Part shown: positions 9,018-17,512 of the stretch, in pieces
Layout: the number at the start of each line of letters is the position of its first letter
Position numbering within the stretch: the stretch's first letter is position 1
Notes under the pieces: model-generated
What the model was told of the DNA's origin: nothing
What the model saw: the letters and a program-made list of their open reading frames with translations, nothing else
Databases searched by the model: none
NCBI RefSeq assembly: GCF_014196525.1
Contig: NZ_JACIDX010000002.1
Location: 124,001 to 188,000, forward strand
DNA: 64,000 bases
From: Novosphingobium sediminicola
Lineage (GTDB): Bacteria > Pseudomonadota > Alphaproteobacteria > Sphingomonadales > Sphingomonadaceae
Direction of reading: 5' to 3'
Translations under genes and position numbers: made by a program

Positions 9018-12000
9018 ATGAATGCCATCGTTCGCGTGGCCCTGGCGCGCCCCTATACATTCATAGTCATGGCCATGCTCATCACGATTGCGGGCGTGCT
9101 GGCGGCGGTGCGCACGCCCACGGATATTTTCCCCAATATCCGCATTCCCGTGATCGCCGTGGCATGGACCTATAACGGCCTCTCGCCCGAGGATATGTCG
9201 GGCCGGATCAACCTGCCGTTTCAGCGCGCTTTGACCACCACTGTAAACGATATCGAGCATATCGAGGGCCAGTCGCTGACCGGGATCGGCATCACCAAGA
9301 TCTATTTTCAGCCCGGCGTCGATATCCGCACCGCCAATGCGCAGGTGACGGCCATTTCACAGACGATCCTTCGCCAGATGCCGCCCGGCGTCAATCCGCC
9401 GCTGATCCTGAACTACAACGCCTCGACCGTGCCCATCGTCCAGATCGCGCTGGCGGGTCATGGGCTTAACGAACAGCAGCTCTACGACTTCGGTTTCAAC
9501 TCGATCCGTTCGCGGCTGATCACCGTTCCGGGCGCGGCCATCCCCTTCCCCTTTGGCGGCAAGGTGCGCCAGATCCAGGTCGATCTTGACCCGCGCGCCA
9601 TGCAGTCGCGCGGCATCACTGCGCAGGACGTGGGCGCGGCGCTGGCCAGCCAGACCCAGATCACCCCCGCAGGCTTCGTCAAGATGGGCGAGTTTCAGTA
9701 TAATTTCCGACTGAACAACGCGCCTTCCTCGATCGAACAGCTCAACGATCTGCCCATCCGCACGATCAATGGCGCGGTCATCCGTATGCGCGATGTGGCC
9801 CATGTGCGCGATGGTTCGGCGCCCCAGCAGAATGTCGTCCATGTCAATGGCCAGCGTTCGGCCCTGCTCACCGTGCTCAAATCAGGCGCCACTTCGACCA
9901 TTTCGGTGGTCGAGGGCATCAAGGCCATGCTGCCTCAGGTAATGACCGGCCTGCCCCCGGCGCTGACGGCCACGCCGGTCAACGATCAGTCGATCTTTGT
10001 GAAGGCCGCCGTGACGGGCGTGATGCACGAGGGTCTGATCGCGGCTGTGCTGACCAGCCTGATGATCCTGCTGTTTCTGGGCTCGTGGCGCTCGACGCTG
10101 ATCGTGGCCACCTCGATCCCGCTTTCGGTGCTCGGCGCGCTGGCCGCGCTCTCGATGTTTGATCAGACGCTCAATGTGATGACTCTGGGCGGGCTGGCGT
10201 TGGCGGTGGGCATTCTGGTCGATATGGCCACGGTGACCATCGAGAATATCGAATCCCATCTGGAAATGGGCAAGAGCGTGCGCGGCGCCATTCTGGACGG
10301 TTCGCGCCAGATCATCATGCCCGCCTTCCTCTCGCTGGTCTGCATCTGCATCGTGTTCGTGCCGATGTTCTATCTGCCGGGCGTGTCGGGCTATCTGTTC
10401 GTGCCAATGGCGCTTTCGGTCATCTTTGCGATGATCATGTCCTATATTCTCTCTTTCACGCTTGTTCCGACCATGGCCATGTCGCTGCTGCGCCAGCATG
10501 ATCAGGATGACCATGCGCCCAAGGCGCCGCCGGGCCTGCTGGCCCCGCTGGTCGCGTTTCAGGCCGGGTTTGAGCGCCGCTTTGCCGCCTTCCGCGACCG
10601 CTATGGCCGGGCGCTGACCGTCATTCTCGACCATCGCCGGATGTTTGCCACGGGCTTCCTCTGCTTTGCTCTGGCCAGTCTGGCGCTGATCCCCTTCCTT
10701 GGCCGGAATTTCTTTCCGCTGGTCGATGGCGGCTCGATCACGCTGCATGTCCGCGCGCCCACCGGCACGCGCATCGAGGAAACCTCGTCCCTGTTCCAGC
10801 AGGTCGCCAAAGCGATCCGTCAGGAAATCCCGGCCAATGAACTCGAAGCGATCGCCGACAATATCGGCCTGCCGACCAGCTCGATCAACACCGTCTATAA
10901 CGCCACCGGCACCATCGGGCCGCAGGATGGCGATATCATCGTCAATCTCAAACCGGGCCATCGGCCGACCGAAGGCTATATCCGCGCCCTGCGCGCCAAG
11001 CTGCCCCGCCTGTTTCCTCAGGCCAGCTTTGCGTTTCTGCCTTCCGACATCACCAGCCAGATCCTCAATTTCGGCGCGCCCGCCCCGCTCGACATTCAGG
11101 TGACTGGCCGCAAGCCCGCTGAAGTGCGCGCCCATGCCGAACGCATCCTGCGCGCGATCCACGGGATCGACGGGCTGGTCGATGCGCGCATTCAGCAGCC
11201 CGCCTCCTATCCCGAATTGCGCTTTGATGTGGACCGCACCCGGATTAACCAGCTGGGCATGACCGAGGCCGATATCACCTCCAGCGTGGCCACCTCGATC
11301 GCCGGTTCATCTCAGGCCGCGCCGGTGTTCTGGCTGAACCCGGAAAACCGCGTAACCTATCCGGTGGCGATCCAGATGCCCGAATATCGCGTCAATTCGC
11401 TTCAGGATATCGCGGGCCTGCCGATCCGGACGCGCACAACCACCCCGCAGGTGCTGGGCGCGCTGGGCACGATCAGCCGGGGCACGACCACGGCGGTCGA
11501 AAGCCAGTATGACATCCTGCCGCTGATCAACGTCTATGCCGGGGCCGACGGGCGCGATCTGGGCGCGGTGGCGGGCGATGTGCAAAAGGCGCTGGCCGGT
11601 CTGGAAAAGGACAAGCCCAAGACCGTCACCGTCACCGTGCGCGGCCAGTATCAGTCGATGAACACCGCCTTCACCGGCATGGGCTTTGGCCTGCTGGCGG
11701 CGGTGGTGCTGATCTATCTGCTCATCGTCATCAATTTCCAGAGCTGGGTTGATCCTTTCATCATCGTCTCGGCGCTGCCCGCCGCTTTGGCGGGCATCTG
11801 CTGGATGCTGTTTGCCAGCGCCACGCCGCTTTCGGTGCCTGCACTGACGGGGGCGATCATGTGTATGGGCGTGGCCACGGCCAATTCCATTCTGGTGGTC
11901 AGCTTTGCCCGAGAGCGGCTGGATGAGCATGGCGATGCGATCCGGGCCGCGATGGAGGCGGGCGTGTCGCGCCTGCGCCCGGTGCTGATGACGGCGCTGG

Positions 12001-12203
12001 CTATGATCATCGGCATGGCGCCCATGGCGCTGGGCCTTGGCGAAGGCGGCGAGCAGAATGCGCCGCTGGGCCGCGCGGTGGTGGGCGGTCTGGCCTTTGC
12101 CACCTGCGCCTCGCTGCTCTTCGTCCCCACCCTGTTTGCCATCATCCACGGAGCGCGCGCGCATCGCCGCGATGCTTCGAAGGGAGTGCCTGCTCATGTC
12201 TGA
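9018..12203 (+). CDS. RND-family efflux permease, inner-membrane subunit
   Basis: A 1061-residue proton-driven transporter of the AcrB/HAE superfamily, working with the two genes downstream as a tripartite export pump. It has the family architecture of an N-terminal helix (ALARPYTFIVMAMLITIAG), two large periplasmic domains and two blocks of membrane helices. The usual proton-relay residues are mostly absent. The TM4 motif reads LVDMATVTIEN (Asp402 kept, second Asp replaced by Met403), and TM10 reads GVATANSILVV with Ala955 where AcrB has Lys. The ATG at 9018 is chosen because GGAG precedes it; an in-frame TTG at 9003 would add five residues. Substrate unknown. Confidence 0.93.
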   Translation: MNAIVRVALARPYTFIVMAMLITIAGVLAAVRTPTDIFPNIRIPVIAVAWTYNGLSPEDMSGRINLPFQRALTTTVNDIEHIEGQSLTGIGITKIYFQPGVDIRTANAQVTAISQTILRQMPPGVNPPLILNYNASTVPIVQIALAGHGLNEQQLYDFGFNSIRSRLITVPGAAIPFPFGGKVRQIQVDLDPRAMQSRGITAQDVGAALASQTQITPAGFVKMGEFQYNFRLNNAPSSIEQLNDLPIRTINGAVIRMRDVAHVRDGSAPQQNVVHVNGQRSALLTVLKSGATSTISVVEGIKAMLPQVMTGLPPALTATPVNDQSIFVKAAVTGVMHEGLIAAVLTSLMILLFLGSWRSTLIVATSIPLSVLGALAALSMFDQTLNVMTLGGLALAVGILVDMATVTIENIESHLEMGKSVRGAILDGSRQIIMPAFLSLVCICIVFVPMFYLPGVSGYLFVPMALSVIFAMIMSYILSFTLVPTMAMSLLRQHDQDDHAPKAPPGLLAPLVAFQAGFERRFAAFRDRYGRALTVILDHRRMFATGFLCFALASLALIPFLGRNFFPLVDGGSITLHVRAPTGTRIEETSSLFQQVAKAIRQEIPANELEAIADNIGLPTSSINTVYNATGTIGPQDGDIIVNLKPGHRPTEGYIRALRAKLPRLFPQASFAFLPSDITSQILNFGAPAPLDIQVTGRKPAEVRAHAERILRAIHGIDGLVDARIQQPASYPELRFDVDRTRINQLGMTEADITSSVATSIAGSSQAAPVFWLNPENRVTYPVAIQMPEYRVNSLQDIAGLPIRTRTTTPQVLGALGTISRGTTTAVESQYDILPLINVYAGADGRDLGAVAGDVQKALAGLEKDKPKTVTVTVRGQYQSMNTAFTGMGFGLLAAVVLIYLLIVINFQSWVDPFIIVSALPAALAGICWMLFASATPLSVPALTGAIMCMGVATANSILVVSFARERLDEHGDAIRAAMEAGVSRLRPVLMTALAMIIGMAPMALGLGEGGEQNAPLGRAVVGGLAFATCASLLFVPTLFAIIHGARAHRRDASKGVPAHV

Positions 12204-13359
12204 TTTCGCCTCCAGCTCCCCTTCGTTTCGCAAGCCGCTGCTGGCCGGAGCTGCGGCCTTTGCGCTGATCCTCGTGGCGGGCACGGCCTATCGCCTGCAA
12301 CAGCGCTCGGGCCTGCATGAACAGAGCGAGGCCGCTGCTGTCCCCTCGGTCGATGTGATCCATCCGGGCGGAGAGGCCAGCAATACACTGGTTCTGCCGG
12401 GGCGTTTGCAGGCATGGTTTCAGGCGCCGGTCTATGCGCGCACGAATGGCTATCTGCGCCGCTGGTATGTCGATATCGGCCAACCGGTGCAGGCAGGGCA
12501 GGTTCTGGCCGAGATCGACACGCCCGATGTCGATCAACAGCTTTCCGCCGCGCGCGCCGCGCTGGCCACCGCCAATGCCCAGCGCAGTCTGGCCCAGACC
12601 ACGTCGAACCGTTGGGACCGGCTGGTCGCGCAAAATGCCGTGTCGCAGCAGGACGCCGACGAAAGGCGCGGCAATTTCGCCGCCCGCGAAGCCATGCGCA
12701 ACGAGGCCTCGGCTAATGTGCAGCGGTTGCAGACGGTTTCGGGGTTCAAGCGGATCGTGGCGCCCTTCGACGGCATCGTCACCAGCCGCTCCACCGATAT
12801 TGGCGCGCTGATCGTGGCGGGCACATCGACTACGCAACCCTTGTTCACCGTGTCAGACGTTACGCGCCTGCGCATCTATGTCAGCCTGCCGCAGGCCTAT
12901 GTCGCCCGGTTGCGCGAAAATACGACAGCGGAATTTACCGTACCGGATCAGCCGGGCAAGACATTCCGCGCCCAACTGGCCCGATCATCAGGCTCGGTCG
13001 ATCCTGAATCCGGGGCAATGCTGGTCCAGCTTGTCTATGACAATCACGCAGGCCTGCTCAAGCCGGGCGCCTATGCGCAGGTCACTTTCGATTTCGGCAA
13101 GGGCCAGCCTTCGGCAGCAGGCGCAGTGCGTATTCCGGTCAGCAGCCTGTTGTTCCGGCGTGAAGGTTCGGCGGTCGCGCTGGCCGATGCGCAGGGGCGC
13201 GTGAGCATCAAACCCGTCACCATCACCACAGACTTCGGCAATGAGCTGGAGGTGATAGGCCTGCAACCGACCGATCAGGTGATCGACAATCCGGCCGATG
13301 ATATTCGCACCGGCGACAAGGTCAAAGCTACGCTCCAGCGGAACAATGCCCATGCGTAA
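12196..13359 (+). CDS. Periplasmic adaptor (membrane fusion protein) of the RND pump
   Basis: A 387-residue HlyD/AcrA-type adaptor that bridges the permease and the outer-membrane channel. An N-terminal membrane anchor (about 14-30) is followed by a lipoyl-type half (VYARTNGYLRRWYVDIGQPV), a short helical hairpin (about 115-175), the second lipoyl half (GFKRIVAPFDGIVTSRSTDI) and the beta-barrel part with LFTVSDVTRLRIYVSLPQ. The start overlaps the permease end by 8 bases, so co-translation is likely. An earlier in-frame ATG lies deep inside the permease gene and is rejected. Confidence 0.93.
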   Translation: MSDFASSSPSFRKPLLAGAAAFALILVAGTAYRLQQRSGLHEQSEAAAVPSVDVIHPGGEASNTLVLPGRLQAWFQAPVYARTNGYLRRWYVDIGQPVQAGQVLAEIDTPDVDQQLSAARAALATANAQRSLAQTTSNRWDRLVAQNAVSQQDADERRGNFAAREAMRNEASANVQRLQTVSGFKRIVAPFDGIVTSRSTDIGALIVAGTSTTQPLFTVSDVTRLRIYVSLPQAYVARLRENTTAEFTVPDQPGKTFRAQLARSSGSVDPESGAMLVQLVYDNHAGLLKPGAYAQVTFDFGKGQPSAAGAVRIPVSSLLFRREGSAVALADAQGRVSIKPVTITTDFGNELEVIGLQPTDQVIDNPADDIRTGDKVKATLQRNNAHA

Positions 13360-14755
13360 GCCACGGTTTCTGGCCGCATTGATGGTGGCCTCGGCTTTAA
13401 CAGGGGCCTGTTCGATGGCGCCTCATGCCGGGGTGCCGCCTGTCGCGCCCCCGCCCGCCGCGTTCAAGGAAACCGGCCTGTGGACCCCGGCCATGCCCGC
13501 CGATGCCGCACCGCGCGGCGCGTGGTGGAGCATCCTGCCCGATCCGGTGCTGGATGGGCTGGAGCAGCGAATCGAAAAGGACAGCCCGCGTCTGGCCGCT
13601 GCCCTTGCCCGCTATGATCAAGCCCGCGCGCTGACCCGTCAGGCCCGCGCCGATCTGCTGCCTCGCGTGGACGCCAGCGGCCGGGCCATGAGCGCGCGCG
13701 CCATGTCGCCCGCCACGGGCGGCCATTATGAATATGACGATTATGCCGTGGGCGGATCGGCACTTTACGAAGTCGATCTGTGGGGCCGCATCCGCAATCA
13801 GGTCTCCGCCAGTGCGGCCGAGGCGCAGGCGAGTGAGGCAGATCTGGCCGGCGCGCGCCTGAGCCTTCAGGCGGAATTGGCCGATGATTATATCCAATTG
13901 CGCAAGCTTGATGCCCAGCTTGACCTGCTGCGCCAGACCAAGACGGCCTATGCGGCCGCTGTCGATCTGACCACCAAGCGTTTTGTGGGCGGCGCGGCCA
14001 ATGAGGCCGATGTGACGCGCGCGCGCACCCAGTTCAAATCGGTGCAATCCGAAATGGCCCAGCGCAGCGCTGATCGCGCCATGCTCGAACATGCCATTGC
14101 CGCGTTGGTGGGTGAACAGGCTTCGGGTTTTGCGATTGCGCCTGTGGCCGTCATGCTCGCCCCGCCGCAGGTGCCTGTTTCCGCGCCTTCGATGCTGTTG
14201 CAGCGCCGCCCCGATGTTGCCGCAGCGGCCCGGCGCGTGGCGGGGGCCAATGCCAAGATCGGTGTCGCACGGGCGGCTTTCTTTCCGCAGGTCACGCTGG
14301 GCGCATCGGGCGGGTTCGAAACGACGGCGGCCTCGCTGCTGACCGCAGGGAGCAGCGTTTGGGCGCTTGGGCCCGCGCTGGCGGCCATGCCGATCTTTGA
14401 TGGCGGGCGCAGGCGGGCGGGCGTTGCCTATGCCCGCGCGCAATTTGCCGAGGCTTCGGCCAATTACCGTCAGGCCACGCTCAACGCCTTCCGCGAGGTT
14501 GAGGATCAGCTCGCTCTGGTCAACCGCCTTGCCGAGGCTTCGGCCCAGCAAAGCGAGGCCGTGGTGGCCGCCGCGCGCACCAACCAACTGGCCAATATCC
14601 AGTACCGCGAAGGGGCCGTCGATTACCTTCAGGTGGTCACTGCACAGGCCGCTGAATTGCAGGCCCGAGAAGATCAACTGGCGCTGGAAAGCCGCCGCCT
14701 GATCGCCAGCATCGGCCTGATCCGGGCGATGGGGGGCGACTGGCGCGGGTCCTAG
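13346..14755 (+). CDS. Outer-membrane efflux channel, NodT/TolC family lipoprotein
   Basis: A 469-residue outer-membrane factor completing the pump. The N-terminus MPMRKPRFLAALMVASALTG ends at Cys22, a probable lipidation site although the residue at -3 is not the usual Leu. WWSILPDPVLDGL, YDQARALTRQARADLLPRVD and the repeated coiled helices with LNAFREVEDQLALV are NodT-family features. It overlaps the adaptor gene by 14 bases. Its stop overlaps by four bases the end of the convergent TPR gene. Confidence 0.92.
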   Translation: MPMRKPRFLAALMVASALTGACSMAPHAGVPPVAPPPAAFKETGLWTPAMPADAAPRGAWWSILPDPVLDGLEQRIEKDSPRLAAALARYDQARALTRQARADLLPRVDASGRAMSARAMSPATGGHYEYDDYAVGGSALYEVDLWGRIRNQVSASAAEAQASEADLAGARLSLQAELADDYIQLRKLDAQLDLLRQTKTAYAAAVDLTTKRFVGGAANEADVTRARTQFKSVQSEMAQRSADRAMLEHAIAALVGEQASGFAIAPVAVMLAPPQVPVSAPSMLLQRRPDVAAAARRVAGANAKIGVARAAFFPQVTLGASGGFETTAASLLTAGSSVWALGPALAAMPIFDGGRRRAGVAYARAQFAEASANYRQATLNAFREVEDQLALVNRLAEASAQQSEAVVAAARTNQLANIQYREGAVDYLQVVTAQAAELQAREDQLALESRRLIASIGLIRAMGGDWRGS

Positions 14756-16020
14756 GCCGGGCGATTATGGAGCACTTTTTCAAGGCTCTGGCGGAGCCTT
14801 GAGAGACGAACATCGTTGATCGCGGGCTGATCGAGTTGCCTCAGAGCGTTTTGCGCCGCCTCGCGCGTGCCCAGCGCCAGCGCGCTTTGGGCCAGCACCA
14901 GCACATCACGCGGCTCTTTCATCATCCCCCAATTGGCCAGAGCGAGGCGATAGGCCGGGCCAGGCTGATGCTTCAGCTCCAGCAGGAAACGCGCCTCCTC
15001 GCCCCGATGCGGCACCTCTCCGCGCGCGCGCACCGCATCGAAACGAGCGGCCAGGCTCGCCTGAAGCCGGGCGCCCTTTTCCGCCGGGCAGCCATGGCCT
15101 GATAAATACGCGCAGGCGAGGGCAAGCCGCAGCAGCAACCCATCGGAGGACTGACGCGCATCGAGCAGGGTGATAACCTCGCGATCACGGCGATGATCGA
15201 GCAGGAAATCGGCATAGGCGCCCAAAGCATAGGCATCAGGCCCGTCCGGCATGGTGGCAAGCGCGGATCGGAACCAAGCCCCCGCCTTTGCCGCATCATC
15301 GGAACGTTCATAAAGTCCGGCCATTACCAACCGGCTCCACGCCAACAAGGCGGGCGTGGCCAGATGGCCCACGCGCCTTGCGGTTTCAAAACCGATCGCC
15401 CGCTCCAGCCCCGCGCGCGCCGGGACGGGGTTGCCACCAAGGCCCTGAATTTCGGCCGCGCAAGTCAGGGCGAGCAATTGATTGGGCTGGGCCAGCAGGT
15501 TCTGGCAATAGCGCATCGCCTGCCCATAATCGCCGCGTATCCTCAGGATCGAGGCGGTCAGCAGGTCCACCTGAGGATCGTCATAGCCCGCCCTCCCCAA
15601 CGTTTCCAGATCGGTCAGTGCGCCATCGAAATCGTGATAAAACTGGCGAATGGTCGCGCGGCGCAGGATGATTTCGGGCGGGGGATCGGAACGGGCCGAC
15701 CATGGGGCGATGGCGGACTGGGCATAGGCATAAAAGCGCGGGTCGGCCTCTTTGCGGCCAAGGCGCAGATAGGCATCGGCCAGTTGCAGCGCGCCGTCGA
15801 GATCACCGCGCCCGCGCAGTTGCGCCAATTGCTTGCGCTGGGCCGCGATGCCGCCCGGCAACCGTTCGAGCACCACATTAGGATCGGCGGGGCGGCGAGG
15901 AGCGGCGCGGGCCACATTGCCCCACATGCCAAATAAGCCCAGCGCCAGCATCGAGCATCGGGCAAGTATCGCCAAGCGAGATACGTCTTTAAACGTAACA
16001 TTTCCTGTCGATAACCGCAT
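14752..16020 (-). CDS. Exported TPR-repeat protein of unknown function
   Basis: A 422-residue protein with a probable signal peptide (LAILARCSMLALGLFGMWGN, cleavage near ARAAP at about 39-41). The rest is helical with TPR-like repeats such as GDLDGALQLADAYLRLGRKE and GDYGQAMRYCQNLLAQPNQL, ending in QALRQLDQP-type helices. A GAAGG ribosome site precedes the ATG. TPR domains bind partner proteins, and nothing here identifies the partner. It is convergent with the efflux operon, so it is probably transcribed separately. Confidence 0.7.
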   Translation of the reverse strand: MRLSTGNVTFKDVSRLAILARCSMLALGLFGMWGNVARAAPRRPADPNVVLERLPGGIAAQRKQLAQLRGRGDLDGALQLADAYLRLGRKEADPRFYAYAQSAIAPWSARSDPPPEIILRRATIRQFYHDFDGALTDLETLGRAGYDDPQVDLLTASILRIRGDYGQAMRYCQNLLAQPNQLLALTCAAEIQGLGGNPVPARAGLERAIGFETARRVGHLATPALLAWSRLVMAGLYERSDDAAKAGAWFRSALATMPDGPDAYALGAYADFLLDHRRDREVITLLDARQSSDGLLLRLALACAYLSGHGCPAEKGARLQASLAARFDAVRARGEVPHRGEEARFLLELKHQPGPAYRLALANWGMMKEPRDVLVLAQSALALGTREAAQNALRQLDQPAINDVRLSRLRQSLEKVLHNRPA

Positions 16021-16189
16021 CCAGTACCTTCATTAAAATAATGTTATCGAAATGTTTTAGCAAAAATTATGGACAAAGTACAATGATTGTGTGATGAGGA
16101 TGCCAACAGTATTCGATAAAACAACAAAATCTCTCGCACGCCTTTTAGGTGATGTGTGAAAATGCGCTTATTTTAGGTGGGGACCGAAA

Positions 16190-17464
16190 ATGCGCAGTAT
16201 CATAAAAATGCTTATATGCTTGTGCTTTACATTGGCAGCGCCGCCTTCGCGGGCGTCGGATCATGCCGATCCGGCATGGCTGTCAAACGGCAGGCAGGAA
16301 GCCAATCTGACCGGCCTGTTCTTTTATCCCAAGGATGATCGTTATATCATCATTCTGGATACACGGCCGACATTGACTGCGCCCCCGCCCTATAATCTGG
16401 CGCCCTATGTTTTTACGGTCAACATCGACACGCATTCGCAAATACGCTTTAAATCCAGCGAAGATTTTCAATGCAACGTCCCGCCGCCCAGCCGGGGCAA
16501 TGCGGATGTTCAGTTGCAGAATGGAAATTACTGTCGCTATGGCGGAACTGTGGTCGAACCCACCGGGATCAGGCCCGATATTTCCTTTGTCATGGCGCTG
16601 GACAATAGCGCGCGATTTTTCCCCGATGCACTGCAGACGGGCAAGCTGAAAATCGTCGGCGCGGGGTTTGACCATACGCTGCCGGTACAGATCTTTGACG
16701 ACAACACTTTGGGGCGGCAACCGCGCGATCCCAATGCGGTCTGGGTCTATGCCGGGGTACGCGACGATCCCTTCATCTTTCCCAAGTTTTTCAACACCAA
16801 CATCATCACCATGGTCATCAGCCTGCCCAAGACGGCGATTTTGAGTCGCCACCCGGACTGGCTGCTGTGGGCCAATTCGAAATACACCGGCAATGGCGAG
16901 CAGATCGACCATGTGGGCCGGTCCAACCGCACGCAACTGGGGCGGTTCGACATCCTCAACACCAAGGAGCCGAGCCAACATCTGCGCGCCCTGCACGAGG
17001 CGCAGCGCGGGCGCGAACAGGTGCAGGATTTCTTCAAGGAAGTGGCGCGCCCGCTTTCCAATCTCAATCAGTTGAGCGGTTTTGTCCTGCGCAGCTATGA
17101 CTTTGCCCCCGATGTGATGATCTTCACCACCCGCTACCCCCCCGGCTTTCCCAATGGGCGGCGGCTGGAGGATGATGTGGCCGAAACCACATGCCAGTGG
17201 GGCGATTGCCCGCTGCATGAAAATTCCTACATCGACAGTTCCACGTTCCAGCGCGCCACCGTGAACGACAAGCCGTTTCTGGAGGACTTTCCCTATCTGG
17301 CCGAACATTGGCCGTGGCGGCCCCAGCCTTTTGTCGGATCGCCCTGGCATTGGTTCCACACGCATCTGCTCTGGCCGATCGTGGTGCTGTTGGTGGCGCT
17401 CTATCTGCTGCGCCGGGCGTGGAAACTGGCATGTGTCCGGCTGCGGGCGAAAAGGTCTGACTGA
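16190..17464 (+). CDS. DUF4331-family exported protein with C-terminal membrane anchor
   Basis: A 424-residue protein. It has a signal peptide (MLICLCFTLAAPPSRA) and a mature start SDHADPAWLSNGRQEANLTG that fits the DUF4331 pattern (S-DH-D followed by a D/N-LT-x-F/Y core), plus VYAGVRDDPFIFPKFFNTN. Near the C-terminus a hydrophobic segment (LLWPIVVLLVALYLLRRAW) followed by basic residues suggests a single anchor, so most of the protein would face the periplasm. The family function is unknown. It is the first gene of a co-directional set, 48 bases before the di-haem cytochrome. Confidence 0.75.
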   Translation: MRSIIKMLICLCFTLAAPPSRASDHADPAWLSNGRQEANLTGLFFYPKDDRYIIILDTRPTLTAPPPYNLAPYVFTVNIDTHSQIRFKSSEDFQCNVPPPSRGNADVQLQNGNYCRYGGTVVEPTGIRPDISFVMALDNSARFFPDALQTGKLKIVGAGFDHTLPVQIFDDNTLGRQPRDPNAVWVYAGVRDDPFIFPKFFNTNIITMVISLPKTAILSRHPDWLLWANSKYTGNGEQIDHVGRSNRTQLGRFDILNTKEPSQHLRALHEAQRGREQVQDFFKEVARPLSNLNQLSGFVLRSYDFAPDVMIFTTRYPPGFPNGRRLEDDVAETTCQWGDCPLHENSYIDSSTFQRATVNDKPFLEDFPYLAEHWPWRPQPFVGSPWHWFHTHLLWPIVVLLVALYLLRRAWKLACVRLRAKRSD

Positions 17465-17480
17465 ACGGTCCGGGGTCATA

Positions 17481-17496
17481 ATTCAACGTATTGAAT
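17481..17496. promoter_or_regulatory. Short inverted repeat between DUF4331 and cytochrome genes
   Basis: ATTCAACGTATTGAAT forms two 6-base arms around CGTA, 17 bases before the cytochrome start. A GGAG ribosome site follows at about 17500. It could be a regulator site or a small hairpin. No function can be assigned from sequence alone. Confidence 0.25.
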
Positions 17497-17512
17497 AGCG
17501 GAGAATTTTCTC

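Noticed and set aside
16155..16215. Repeated AAAATGCGC words before the DUF4331 gene
   Set aside because: There are only two short copies, one overlapping the start codon; this is too little to call a repeat element or operator.
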